From Streptomyces sp. APSN-46.1 (GTDB taxonomy: Bacteria > Actinomycetota > Actinomycetes > Streptomycetales > Streptomycetaceae), in the NCBI RefSeq assembly GCF_022815725.1, contig NZ_JALGRF010000002.1:744001-808000 (forward strand): a DNA stretch of 64,000 nt. The letters run 5' to 3'. Each line of letters begins with the position of its first letter. Positions within the stretch are counted from its first letter, which is position 1. The notes beneath the pieces were generated by a model that was not told the origin of the DNA, did not search any database, and saw only the letters and a list, made by a program, of their open reading frames with translations. A program made the translations under genes and the position numbers. Below, in pieces: positions 16,177 to 24,518 of the stretch.

Positions 16177-16698
16177 CTACTTGATCAGGGCGTTGGCCAC
16201 GATGATGACGAGCCCGATGGTGGCGTCCGCGAGGCCGATCAGCAGCGACGAGGCGATCCGGTAGCCGACCCGGAGCGCCACGAAGGAACCCCAGGCGAAC
16301 AGCAGCGCGGTGTTCAGGCCGAGCCCGATGGCCGTCACCGCGTACGAGTTCCAGTCCGCGAGCCCCGCGCAGACCAGGAGCAGCACGGTGGGAAGGGCCG
16401 CCGCGATCACCGGCCACTCGTTCCACAGCGCCCGCACCAATACGTGCCAGCGGTGGGCGGCGCCCGCCTGGTGGCTGGTCATGTGGTGCGAGTAGCCGTG
16501 CACGAGGGCGGCCGCGGCGGCCGTGACGAGGACCCAGCTGGCGTCGTAGAACGGGGTGTAGTCCCCGCCCTCCTGTTCCAGCGCGGCCAACAGCCCACTG
16601 GCGAGCACGGTTCCGTACACCCCGCCGAACATCCAGTCGGCTCCCCGCCGGGGCGGCGCGAACGGCGAGGCGGGGGCGGCGGGCGACTGGTCGTTCAC
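16177..16698 (-). CDS. Small integral membrane protein of unknown function
   Basis: 173 residues with about four or five hydrophobic helices (for example ASWVLVTAAAAALVHGYSHH, VIAAALPTVLLLVCAGLA, SLLIGLADATIGLVIIVANAL). A His-rich turn (HGYSHHMTSHQAG) sits after the second helix. Start GTG 16698 with AGGACAGGA seven bases upstream; translation further upstream has no hydrophobic character. No family recognised with confidence. Function cannot be inferred from neighbours. Confidence 0.75.
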   Translation of the reverse strand: MNDQSPAAPASPFAPPRRGADWMFGGVYGTVLASGLLAALEQEGGDYTPFYDASWVLVTAAAAALVHGYSHHMTSHQAGAAHRWHVLVRALWNEWPVIAAALPTVLLLVCAGLADWNSYAVTAIGLGLNTALLFAWGSFVALRVGYRIASSLLIGLADATIGLVIIVANALIK

Positions 16699-16964
16699 GA
16701 CGTGTCCTGTCCTTTGTGGCGCGGTATATCCCTTTTGGGTACGGGCCACCCTACGAGTTGAGGGGGTGAGGGCGAGGTGAAGGCGGAGGGCGGGGGCGGC
16801 GGTGCGGCACCGTGCACGGCCGTACGGGTGACGGTCCGCCCGGGGCCCGCCGGCCGGGTGTGGCGATCGAGTGGCGTGGCCATCGCACCCGTGATCATGG
16901 CGTTTGCCGACGCGTTCCTGTGTGTGCGGAGGTCCCCCGTGAGTCACCCGACAGGAGAGGAACC

Positions 16965-17633
16965 ATGGCCATCCACACGTTGAGGCGGCGCGTCGCCGCC
17001 CTCGGCACCGTCCTTGGACTGGGCATCGCAGTGCCCTTCGCCGCAGGCGCCACCCCCGCGTACGCGCAGGCGCAGCTGGAGATCACGAAGACTCATGTGG
17101 GCGAGTTCACCCGAGGCGGAGTGGGGACCTATCGCGTCACGGTCCGCAACACCGGTAACGAACCGACTGTTTCTGCCGGGACCCGCATGCTGGACGTTTA
17201 CCCGGCCGGACTCACAGTCCAAGAGGTCCGCATCGTGAGCTACACCACCGACACGTTGGGGTGTGAGGGTGTGGTCCCCCAGGATCCTGACCGGAAGTCG
17301 ACCCAGTGCATCTCCTCCCAGATGGAACCTGGCGACAGCTACGTCGTCGACGCGGTCGTGTTCGTCCCCAGCGACACACCCTGCACGGTCACCAACACCG
17401 CCACCGTGACCGAAAGGGATGGCGCTCTCAGTGACTCGGCGAGCCACACGGTCAATATCCCCGGCCCCAACTGCAACGGAGGCGGCGGAGGCAACGGAGG
17501 CGGCGGGTCCATCCTCCCGATCAACCTCAGCGGCCTGATTCCGTTGTTCAACAACATCAGCATCAACAACAACATCCACAGCCCAGACGCCACCAACGTC
17601 AGCAACCAGACCTTCGGGCAGAACGCACACTGA
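16965..17633 (+). CDS. Secreted DUF11-type repeat protein with Asn-rich tail
   Basis: 222 residues. A Sec signal peptide (MAIHTLRRRVAALGTVLGLG...; likely cut after AYA near residue 35) is followed by one Ig-like conserved-repeat (DUF11) domain (THVGEFTRGGVGTYRVTVRNTGN ... VTNTATV), then a Gly/Asn linker (CNGGGGGNGGGGS) and an Asn-rich 40-residue tail (NNISINNNIH...). AGGAGAGG sits just upstream of the start. Third-position bias is weaker than in neighbours, a hint of acquisition. Probably an exported surface or matrix protein; partner unknown. Confidence 0.8.
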   Translation: MAIHTLRRRVAALGTVLGLGIAVPFAAGATPAYAQAQLEITKTHVGEFTRGGVGTYRVTVRNTGNEPTVSAGTRMLDVYPAGLTVQEVRIVSYTTDTLGCEGVVPQDPDRKSTQCISSQMEPGDSYVVDAVVFVPSDTPCTVTNTATVTERDGALSDSASHTVNIPGPNCNGGGGGNGGGGSILPINLSGLIPLFNNISINNNIHSPDATNVSNQTFGQNAH

Positions 17634-18082
17634 TCCCGGCCGCCCCTCCCCCCTCCCTCAGCGGTACGGCCTGGGGGTGCCGGGTTGACGGGGCGGGCTT
17701 CGACGGGTGGGGCGGGGTTTCCGGGTGCGGGGTGCTGGTGGAGCGGGATTGGACGGTGCCGGGAAACCCCCAAAGGAACGGTCTGGGGGAAGGGTTCCCA
17801 CTGAGCGGGGGCCAACCTCCTGGGCGGACGCCCGGCTGCCCGGCATCCGCGCCCTTCGGGCGAAAAAGACGCCGGAACCTGCACCAGACAGCGTCCAGAA
17901 CACCTGAGGAATCGGTAAGGCGCGTCAGATCGCTACATGCTTCTGCCGGCATAGCGTCCGCCGGCCGTCTGTGGCTGGGCACAAGCCGCCACCGATCGCT
18001 ACGCGCTCCTCGCCGAGGGCGTCAGCGGCCCGTCTGTGGCTGGGCGCATTCCCGCGGACGGGATCGGTGAGCGCGCGTCTGT
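17634..18082. other. 449-base non-coding stretch holding the left inverted-repeat arm
   Basis: No convincing gene: open frames here have no ribosome site and poor codon bias. It contains the left arm of the repeat described at 17757-18048. Confidence 0.7.
17757..18048 (-). repeat. Left arm of a ~290 bp imperfect inverted repeat
   Basis: The reverse complement of 17757-18048 aligns end to end with 18861-19151 (about 70-80% identity by eye, almost no gaps). Each arm has an internal tandem unit of about 65 bases ending AGGAGCGCGTAGCGATC, a CGCCCGAAGGGCG hairpin, and a terminator-like hairpin at its outer end. Confidence 0.85.
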
Positions 18083-18643
18083 TCAGAGGAGTTCGGCGAG
18101 GCCGAAGCTGAGCAGGCCTGCGGCAAAGGACCCGAGGAAGGTCCAGAACGCGGTCCGGCCGAACGGGAGGGCGCGGACCGCGGCATTGAAGCGCTGGCTC
18201 TGCTCCATCGCCCCGGCAGAGGGGCGGCGCCCGGTGATGAGGATCAGCCCTCCGAGCACCAGCATGCCGAGACCGATGAAGATGATGGCGGCGCCCCCTG
18301 TCGCCGACGCGGCATTCGGTTCCATGTAGATGGTGCCGTTGTCCCGGACCTCCACGCGGTCACCCGGCTGTGCCTCGTCGCTGACGAGCTCGTGCTGCGG
18401 GTCGAAGTCCGAGCCGTTGGCGGCGCTGAATTCTCCCCAGCACCGTCGGGTCTCGTGCCGGTCGTCGTCTTCGCGGTCACGGTCGCTGTAGGAGACGTCC
18501 ACCCGGCAGCCGGTGACGGTCAGGGCTCCTCCCGTACCGGCCAGGCCCACCGCAGTGGCGAAGGTCTGGGTCCCATACACGCCTATGAGCACGCCGATGA
18601 GCGCTGTGGCGAGACCTATGGCACGGATGGTGATGCGAGACAT
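18083..18643 (-). CDS. DUF3592-like small membrane protein flanked by inverted repeats
   Basis: 186 residues. TM1 at about 8-30 (IGLATALIGVLIGVYGTQTF), an extracytoplasmic domain with two Cys (TGCRVDVSYSD, RRCWGEF) and the phrase GDRVEVRDNGTIYMEPNAA, then TM2 (AIIFIGLGMLVLGGLILIT) and TM3 near the C terminus. It resembles DUF3592 membrane proteins, whose function is unknown. ATG 18643 is used; an upstream TTG at 18655 is less likely. The gene sits alone between two ~290 bp inverted repeats. Confidence 0.75.
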   Translation of the reverse strand: MSRITIRAIGLATALIGVLIGVYGTQTFATAVGLAGTGGALTVTGCRVDVSYSDRDREDDDRHETRRCWGEFSAANGSDFDPQHELVSDEAQPGDRVEVRDNGTIYMEPNAASATGGAAIIFIGLGMLVLGGLILITGRRPSAGAMEQSQRFNAAVRALPFGRTAFWTFLGSFAAGLLSFGLAELL

Positions 18644-19318
18644 GGTGCAGGACAATACATCGCGCGCCAGAAAACGGAACCACTGCCTCCGCCCATCACT
18701 CGCCTGCCTCTAGGGCCCCGGGCAGGCGAGGGGGAGTCGGCTGCCGGACTCGTCAACCTCTCGCTCCGGCACCAGGCGTCATAGCCCCCAGAGGGGCCTC
18801 AAGATGGGACAAACAGGCCGCAGGCGCGCCGCTGGAGACGCCCATCGGCCGTGGGCGGCCTATGTCCAGCTGCAGATGGCCCGCAGTCGCCATCGGCGAG
18901 GAGCGCGTAGCGATCGGTGGCGGCTTATGTCCGGCTACAAACGGCCGCCGGACGCCAAGCCGTGAGGAGCGTGTAGCGATCTGACGCGCCTTACCGCTGC
19001 TCTGGCTGTTCTGGACGCTGTTCGGGGCAGGTTCCGGGGTGGTTCCGCCCGAAGGGCGGCGTTGCCGGGCGGCCGGGCTTCCGTTCAGGCGCTCTGCTCC
19101 CGATCGGTGGGAACCCTTCCCCCTGACCGTTCCTTCGGGGGTTTCCCGGCAGTCTTTGTCTTTCCGGGGCGGGCCGGTCGGTCAAGGGTGGCCGAAGGCC
19201 ATCGCGAAGCGACGCGACGACGAGGAACGAGGAGGAGCGCCCTTGAGGGACCGGACCGACACGGAAGGACAGTGAGACTGACGGGAAACCCCCGTACCTT
19301 CTCTGACGCCGTCCAGCG
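18644..19318. other. 675-base non-coding stretch holding the right inverted-repeat arm
   Basis: No supported gene. It contains the right arm (18861-19151) and a short unremarkable segment before the DUF397 stop. Confidence 0.7.
18861..19151 (+). repeat. Right arm of the ~290 bp imperfect inverted repeat
   Basis: Partner of 17757-18048 in opposite orientation. The AGGAGCG(C/T)GTAGCGATC motif occurs twice, near 18899 and 18966. The outer end (19109-19147) forms a hairpin with GGGAACCC/GGGTTTCCC arms. Confidence 0.85.
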
Positions 19319-19519
19319 TCAGCCGGCCGTCATGATCCCGCCCAGGAATGTGCCCCACGCCGTGGGAGCCACCGCCAGCTCGGGACCGCCCGTCACTTTG
19401 GAGTCCCGGACGCGGATGGTGTCCGTACAGTCAGCGACCTCGACGCAGTTGCCGCCGTCGGGACCGCTGTAGCTGGACTTGACCCACTGGTCCTGCCCCA
19501 GCGGGGGGTAGATGTTCAC
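19319..19519 (-). CDS. DUF397 domain protein
   Basis: 66 residues with the family hallmarks: QWVKSSYSGPDGGNCVEVADC, then IRVRDSKVTGGPELAVAPTAW. DUF397 proteins pair with XRE/DUF5753 regulators in streptomycetes (the WhiJ-type arrangement) and in some reports affect development or are toxic when overproduced. The GTG start overlaps the upstream regulator's stop by four bases (GTGA), so the two are coupled. Confidence 0.92.
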   Translation of the reverse strand: MNIYPPLGQDQWVKSSYSGPDGGNCVEVADCTDTIRVRDSKVTGGPELAVAPTAWGTFLGGIMTAG

Positions 19520-20325
19520 GTCAGTCGCTCCATCTGATCTCTGATGAGGTCCGCGCTGCGTCGTGCGGAGAGGGCCTCGCCCATCAGGTCCTCGAAGGCG
19601 CGCTGGGCTGCGCGCACGTGTTCGGGCTCTTCGACGATTCCAGTAGTACGGTACGCCTCCACGCAAACCGCGGTCACGTGGTTCGGGGCGGTGAGGAAGC
19701 TCACCGACCCCGCAAGCAGCAAGTGTCCCTCCGCGTCGAGAGGGAGCACGCGAATGCCTGTAGTGGGCTGTTCCATGTGAGTGAGGAGCGCGGCGAGCTG
19801 ACCTCTCATCACGTCGCGATGGCCCAAGTGGCGATGGAGTACGGACTCGCACAGCACCACGCGCAGTTCCGGAGGGGTGGCACTCCGGAGGATGTCTTGC
19901 CGCGCGAGCCGGGCGCGTAGAAGGTTCGTGATCTCGGCCTCGCTGGCGCGGGTGTCACCCTTCTTGAGGATTGCGCGGGCGTAATCACTGGTCTGCAACA
20001 GCCCAGGTACGACGTTCTGTGACCACTCCCAGACGGCAATCGATTCCCGCTCCAGTTTCATGCGGCGCCGATGAATCGCGGGAAAGCTCTGGGCCAGGGT
20101 TTCCTCGTGTAGCCGCTTGAAGAGGCCGTCAGTCTTGAAGAGCTGATCCAGCACGGCCGGCAGCTCCGGTGGAATCGGCCCCTTCCCCGACTCCAATCGG
20201 CTGATCGTGCTCTTCGACGTGCGCGCCAGGCGGGCCAGGTCCGTCTGGGTCAGGCGACGTTCCGGGTACAGCTCCCGGGCGCTCTTGAGTTCCTCGGCGA
20301 ATTGGCGGCGTGGGTCCGAATCCAC
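19516..20325 (-). CDS. XRE-family regulator with DUF5753 (WhiJ-like)
   Basis: 269 residues. N-terminal helix-turn-helix LTQTDLARLARTSKSTISRLESG (about 25-47), then the DUF5753 ligand/partner domain beginning ESIAVWEWSQNVVPGLLQTSDYARAIL. Start GTG 20325 with AAGGGGG at good spacing. It forms a coupled pair with the DUF397 gene and diverges from an ATP-binding protein gene, which is the three-gene set known from whiJ loci. It is likely a repressor relieved by its small partner (inference from that system). Confidence 0.92.
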   Translation of the reverse strand: MDSDPRRQFAEELKSARELYPERRLTQTDLARLARTSKSTISRLESGKGPIPPELPAVLDQLFKTDGLFKRLHEETLAQSFPAIHRRRMKLERESIAVWEWSQNVVPGLLQTSDYARAILKKGDTRASEAEITNLLRARLARQDILRSATPPELRVVLCESVLHRHLGHRDVMRGQLAALLTHMEQPTTGIRVLPLDAEGHLLLAGSVSFLTAPNHVTAVCVEAYRTTGIVEEPEHVRAAQRAFEDLMGEALSARRSADLIRDQMERLT

Positions 20326-20520
20326 GGACGCCCCCTTCCCACGTTCCCATGCGGTTGGTCACGACCGGACCCGGTGCGTTCCCGCAGGTCAGGCAGGTCG
20401 GAATATGCCACTACGGCCAAAGCGCAGGTCGGTCACCCGAGCGCTTTCGATCGTAGCTCTGCCTGCGTAACTCTGGCCTCACGCAAGGTGATTGAGCACT
20501 CGAACGAATGGTGGCATGTC

Positions 20521-21018
20521 ATGCATGAACCGGTACGAGCGGCCGATGAGGCCAGCGATACCGAGTGGCTGGCCGAAGTCCTGCCGCAGCTCGACGGGGC
20601 CGTGGCCGGGCTGGTGTGCGGGCTCGATGCGGCGCTGCGGGAGCTCGTCTTCGTCCAGCGGTTCAGTGCCACCGCGCGGGGCGTGCGGCTCGCCCGGCAT
20701 CTGGCGCTCGTCCAGTTGCACGCCTGGGGCATCCCGCACGGCAGCGGCGTCTCCGACGACGTCGGGCTCGTCATCGCCGAGCTCGCCGCCAACGCCGTGA
20801 CGCACGGGAGGGTTCCCGGGCGGGACTTCGAGGTGCGGGTGATCCGGCTGGACGGAGTGCTGCGCGTCGAGGTGGCCGACGGGCGGCGGGATCGGCGGCC
20901 ATGTCGCCGGGAGGGTGGGTACGGGTTGCGGATGGTCGAGGCGGTCGCCGCCGCCTGGGGGGTCGCCGACCGGGTGGTCGGGAAGACCGTGTGGGCCGAG
21001 TGCGCCCTCAGGGGGTGA
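20521..21018 (+). CDS. ATP-binding protein (GHKL/HATPase_c_2, anti-sigma-like)
   Basis: 165 residues. The N box VIAELAANAVTHG and G box GYGLRMVEAVAAAWG of the HATPase_c_2 fold are present, with no kinase-dimerisation domain, so it is of the RsbW/AbaA-OrfA type. It diverges from the XRE gene at 20325, consistent with a WhiJ-type cluster. ATG 20521 is used; a GTG at about 20488 in frame is an alternative with no better ribosome site. The partner sigma factor or regulator is unknown. Confidence 0.85.
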   Translation: MHEPVRAADEASDTEWLAEVLPQLDGAVAGLVCGLDAALRELVFVQRFSATARGVRLARHLALVQLHAWGIPHGSGVSDDVGLVIAELAANAVTHGRVPGRDFEVRVIRLDGVLRVEVADGRRDRRPCRREGGYGLRMVEAVAAAWGVADRVVGKTVWAECALRG

Positions 21019-21457
21019 AGGCCTCGCGGGCCACCGTCAGGAAGCGGCGGATCGTGGCCCGTTCGGCGGGGGAAAGAGGGGCCAGGGCCTGGAGGACGCC
21101 GTCCAGCATGGGGCCGAAGAACTCCTGGCCCAGCCGGACCGCCTCCGGCTCGACCCGCAGCAGTACGCGGCGGCGGTCGCGGGCGTCGCGGAAGCGCGCG
21201 ATGTGGCCCAGCCGTTCCAGACGGTCGATCACCGCCGTGGTCCCCGCCGAGTTGAGGCCGAGCCGGGTGCCCAGCAGGCCCGCCGTCACCGGCTCGTCGG
21301 CGCGGGCCGCGTCCAGGAGGCAGATCAGGGCCCGCACATCGGTGGGGTGCATGTGGTTGCGGGTCGCGAACTCCGCCTGACGGAGGCCGAATTCGACCGT
21401 CACGGCCCGCAGTAGATGCACCAGATCCAGGTTGTCCTTCACATCGTTGTCGTCCAC
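21008..21457 (-). CDS. MarR family transcriptional regulator
   Basis: 149 residues. Winged-helix core: LLGTRLGLNSAGTTAVIDRLERLGHIARFRDARDRRRVLLRVEPEA, with the usual DxRD wing. GTG 21457 is used because GGAGG precedes it at four bases. It overlaps the ATP-binding gene's 3' end by 11 bases, tail to tail. It diverges from an alpha/beta hydrolase gene 64 bases away with a palindrome between them, the standard local-repressor layout. Confidence 0.92.
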   Translation of the reverse strand: MDDNDVKDNLDLVHLLRAVTVEFGLRQAEFATRNHMHPTDVRALICLLDAARADEPVTAGLLGTRLGLNSAGTTAVIDRLERLGHIARFRDARDRRRVLLRVEPEAVRLGQEFFGPMLDGVLQALAPLSPAERATIRRFLTVAREAFTP

Positions 21458-21476
21458 ATCGCCTCCGTCTAATATT

Positions 21477-21507
21477 CCTCGCTGAGCGAGATTATCGCCC
21501 AGCGAGG
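21477..21507. promoter_or_regulatory. Palindromic operator between marR and hydrolase genes
   Basis: CCTCGCTG (21477-21484) and CAGCGAGG (21500-21507) form an 8-base inverted repeat with a 15-base spacer. The inner bases TCGCTGAGCGA are also near-palindromic. The location between divergent genes fits a MarR site controlling both. Confidence 0.65.
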
Positions 21508-21521
21508 CATTGGAGCCAGCC

Positions 21522-22364
21522 ATGTCCCGGACGTCCTTCCGCACCGCCTACGACGAGATGCTCGCCCGGTGGCCCGGCCCCGTCGAGGCCGTCGAACTCC
21601 CCACCTCCTACGGCCTCACCCGCGTCAACAGCTGCGGTCCCGCCGACGCCCCGCCCCTGGTGCTGCTGCCCGGCGGTGGGGCCACCTCCACGGTGTGGGG
21701 CGCGTTCGCCGCCGCCGGGGCGTACCGGGTGCATGCCGTGGACCTGGTCGGGGATCCCGGGCTCAGCGTGCCGGCCGCCGGGAGGCCGATCCGGGCCGTC
21801 GGGGACCTGGTGGGGTGGCTGGACGCGGTGCTCGACGGGCTCGACGGGCTCGGCGCCGGGCGGCCCGTGGCCCTCGGCGGGCATTCGTACGGGGCCTGGA
21901 TCGCCGCCCATTACGCCGCCCATTACGCCGCCCGGCGCCCCGGGCGGCTCGCCCGCCTCGTACTGCTCGACCCGACCCGGGTGTTCGCGGGGCTCCGGCC
22001 CGAGTACGTGCTGCGGGCCGTGCCCATGCTGCTGCGGCCGACGCCCGCGCGGATCCGCTCCTTCCTCGCGTGGGAGACCGGCGGGGCCGCGCTCGACCCG
22101 GTCTGGCTGCGGCTCCAGGACGAGACGGCCGCCTTCCCCACCGTCCGGCCGGTCGGCGGGCCGCGCCCCGATCCGGCCGGGCTCGGGAAGCTCCCCGTGC
22201 GGGTGCTGTTCGCCGCCGACGCCCGCTGCCATGACTCCGCCCGGGTGGCGCGGGCCGCTCGCCAGGCGCTGCCGGGCGCGCGGATCGACGTACTCCCCGG
22301 CGTTTCGCACCACGCGCTGCCCTTGGTCGCGGCCGAGGAGATGGCCCGGCGACTGGCCGGCTGA
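21522..22364 (+). CDS. Alpha/beta hydrolase
   Basis: 280 residues. LVLLPGGGATS (oxyanion loop), nucleophile elbow GGHSYGAW and a late His in VSHHALPLV make a complete hydrolase triad pattern, with an acid candidate in AADARCHDSARV. Start ATG 21522 with GGAG seven bases upstream. It is presumably the MarR regulator's target; the substrate could be an ester, lactone or antibiotic-like compound (inference). Downstream to 22471 there is no gene. Confidence 0.88.
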   Translation: MSRTSFRTAYDEMLARWPGPVEAVELPTSYGLTRVNSCGPADAPPLVLLPGGGATSTVWGAFAAAGAYRVHAVDLVGDPGLSVPAAGRPIRAVGDLVGWLDAVLDGLDGLGAGRPVALGGHSYGAWIAAHYAAHYAARRPGRLARLVLLDPTRVFAGLRPEYVLRAVPMLLRPTPARIRSFLAWETGGAALDPVWLRLQDETAAFPTVRPVGGPRPDPAGLGKLPVRVLFAADARCHDSARVARAARQALPGARIDVLPGVSHHALPLVAAEEMARRLAG

Positions 22365-22471
22365 TACCGCGTGCGGCCGGGCCGCGGTTCCCGGGGGCAG
22401 GATCCGGACAACATCGCGCCGGAGTTCTACCTCCCCGCCGCGCAGCGCTGACGCGCCGGGCTGACCCAGGG

Positions 22472-22843
22472 CTAACCCTTGCGGGACAGGGCCTCGCGGA
22501 CGGCCTCCTCGGAGCGGCCGACCACGGCGGTGCCGTCCTCGGCGGTGATGATCGGGCGCTGGATCAGCTTCGGGTGCGCGGCCAGGTGCGCGATCCAGCG
22601 CGCCCGCGCCTCCTCGGTCCGCTCGCGCGGCAGTTCCCGTACGCCGGTCTCCTTGGCCAGTGGGTCCGAGGTGCGGGTGATGTCCCACGGCTCCAGCCCG
22701 AGGCGGCCCAGCACCTCGGTGATCTCGGCCTCGGACGGTACGTCCTCCAGGTAGCGGCGCACCGTGTAGTCGGCGCCCTCCGCGTCCAGCAGGGTCAGCG
22801 CGCTGCGGCACTTCGAACAGGCGGGGTTGATCCAGATCTCCAT
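22472..22843 (-). CDS. ArsC/Spx-family thioredoxin-fold protein
   Basis: 123 residues. The N terminus MEIWINPACSKCRSAL has the CxxC-type active site of the arsenate reductase/YffB/Spx family, followed by RRYLEDVPSEAEI and a late RPIITAEDGTAVVGR. No arsenic-resistance neighbours are present, so an arsenate role should not be assumed; redox or glutathione/mycothiol-linked reductase is equally likely. The ATG at 22843 puts the CxxC at the expected position; the frame extends eight codons further upstream. Confidence 0.88.
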   Translation of the reverse strand: MEIWINPACSKCRSALTLLDAEGADYTVRRYLEDVPSEAEITEVLGRLGLEPWDITRTSDPLAKETGVRELPRERTEEARARWIAHLAAHPKLIQRPIITAEDGTAVVGRSEEAVREALSRKG

Positions 22844-22976
22844 GGCGCCAAGGGTAGTCGGAGACAAGGGGGGTCAGAGGGGTCGCGAGCCCGTCTGGCC
22901 AGGGGTGTTTGTCAGTGGTCGCCGGTAAAATCGAGGGAGAACGACAGGAAGCCAACTACCGTTTGGGAGGCTGTAG

Positions 22977-23231
22977 ATGGCCGCTGCCGCGATCATTGAG
23001 ATGCCGAAGAAGAAGCCGCTGCCGGCGGGGCTGCCCCGCGAGTGGTACGAGAGCCACAACCGCCGTCTGAAGGCGATGCGGTTGGCGATATCCCTGCTCG
23101 ACACGGGGACGTACGACGTCCAGCGCGCCACCAACCGGAAGATCCGGACGATGGCCGTCCGAGTCGGGATCCACCGGCCGTCCAACCTCACCTGCAAGAT
23201 GGTGCGGTCCTTCATCCGCGACGGAAGCTGA
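22977..23231 (+). CDS. Conserved small basic Streptomyces protein
   Basis: 84 residues, basic, with RRLKAMRLAISLLDTGTYDVQRATNRKIRTMAVRVGI forming likely amphipathic helices. GGGAGG sits nine bases before the ATG. No named family is known to me. It stands alone, followed by a strong hairpin. The basic helical content may indicate nucleic-acid binding (inference, weak). Confidence 0.8.
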   Translation: MAAAAIIEMPKKKPLPAGLPREWYESHNRRLKAMRLAISLLDTGTYDVQRATNRKIRTMAVRVGIHRPSNLTCKMVRSFIRDGS

Positions 23232-23257
23232 GCATCCCGGCGCGGGGATGAACGCGT

Positions 23258-23315
23258 CGAGCAGGGCGTTACAGGTCCCCGGACCCGGGACCCGGGACCT
23301 CGGACGCCCTGCTCG
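23258..23315. terminator. Bidirectional terminator
   Basis: A 12-base stem (23258-23269 with 23304-23315) whose loop is itself GGTCCC/GGGACC-rich and self-pairing. It lies between converging genes. Confidence 0.65.
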
Positions 23316-23350
23316 GCGAGAGCCCCGGGCCCCCGCCCCGAAGGAAGCCC

Positions 23351-24442
23351 TCAGGGTGCCGGGGAACCAGGGACGGACAGCACCAGCAAGGCCACGTCGT
23401 CGCGCGGGCCGCCGTCCGTGAAGGCCGCCAGGTCGCGCCACACTGCCATGGCCAGGCCCGCCGGGTCGGTCGCCAGCACCGGTACCCGCACGGACAGCGG
23501 GTAGAAGTGCCCCGCCGCGTCCCGGGCCTCGGTGACGCCGTCCGTGTGCGCGAGCAGCCGGTCGCCCGGCAGCAGCGGGAGCTCCGTCGCCGGCGGCAGG
23601 TCCGGCCCGGAGAGACCCAGGCCGAGCGGGGGGCCGGGTTCCGCGACCACTTCCGAGACGCCGTGGCCGCGCAGCAGCAGGACCGGCGGATGTCCGCACG
23701 ACACGACCCGTACGAGGTCCCGCCCGGGCGGGAACTCCAGCAGCACCGCCGTCGCGAACAGCTCGGGGTGCTCCACCCCGCCGGCCTCCGCGTCCGCCAG
23801 CAGCCGCCGGTCCAGCCGGGCCGCCACCGCCGGCAGCTCCGCGTCGTCCAGCACCGCCTCGCGGAACGCGCCGAGCAGCGCCGCCACCGTGCCGACCGCC
23901 GCCAGGCCGTGGCCCTGGACGTCTCCGACCACCGCCCGTACCCCGTACGGCCCGGCCCGTACGTCGTACAGGTCGCCGCCGACCAGGGTGCCGCGCTGGG
24001 CCGCCCGGTAGAGCCCGGCGCAGCGCACCGGACCCACCGCGTCCGGTACCGGCGGCAGCACCGCCAGCTGGGCCGCCTCGGCCGCCGTGCGGACGCTGAC
24101 CAGCTGGGCGTCCCGGCGCCGGCGCACCCAGGCGATCACCACGCTGAGCAGCCCGACCACGGCCACCGTCGCCAGGTCCGTGCCGCGGGTGTGCGCGACG
24201 CCGAGCTGCGGAACCCCGAGGAGGAACAGGACGATCGTCGCGAACACCGCCGTGCCGCTCGCCCCGTACGCGAACGCGGCGACGGGCGGGATCCCGGCCA
24301 GGAAGTAGCCGACCTCGACGTCGTCGGGGGTGAGCCACTGGGCGAGACAGAGCAGCACCATGGCCACCGCCGGCGCGATCCGGGCCCAGCGCGGCGGCGG
24401 CTCCCCGCGCAGCCAGCCCGGCTCCGCGCGTACGCGTCTCAC
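23351..24442 (-). CDS. PP2C/SpoIIE-type protein serine phosphatase, membrane-anchored
   Basis: 363 residues. Four hydrophobic helices in the first about 115 residues are followed by a SpoIIE/PP2C domain with metal-binding GGDLYDV and VGDVQGHGLAAV, then the late GPRDDVALLVL. Such proteins dephosphorylate anti-anti-sigma factors or act in stress signalling. GTG 24442 is a provisional start: GGTGGAGG precedes it by only one base, so a leaderless or slightly different start is possible. It diverges from the VIT-family transporter gene. Confidence 0.88.
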   Translation of the reverse strand: MRRVRAEPGWLRGEPPPRWARIAPAVAMVLLCLAQWLTPDDVEVGYFLAGIPPVAAFAYGASGTAVFATIVLFLLGVPQLGVAHTRGTDLATVAVVGLLSVVIAWVRRRRDAQLVSVRTAAEAAQLAVLPPVPDAVGPVRCAGLYRAAQRGTLVGGDLYDVRAGPYGVRAVVGDVQGHGLAAVGTVAALLGAFREAVLDDAELPAVAARLDRRLLADAEAGGVEHPELFATAVLLEFPPGRDLVRVVSCGHPPVLLLRGHGVSEVVAEPGPPLGLGLSGPDLPPATELPLLPGDRLLAHTDGVTEARDAAGHFYPLSVRVPVLATDPAGLAMAVWRDLAAFTDGGPRDDVALLVLSVPGSPAP

Positions 24443-24518
24443 CCCTCCACCCTGGTGCCGGGATCCGGGGCGCGCACGCCGGGTGGCCCCGTAGGCCGTA
24501 GGCCACGACAGTGGTGGC

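Noticed and set aside
17707..18070. Plus-strand frames of 66 and 112 codons inside the left inverted-repeat arm.
   Set aside because: No ribosome sites, poor codon bias, and the corresponding frame is not conserved in the right arm.
22390..22451. Short plus-strand frame ending IAPEFYLPAAQR after the alpha/beta hydrolase, possibly a gene remnant.
   Set aside because: Only about 20 codons, no start, no recognised family; too little to call a pseudogene.
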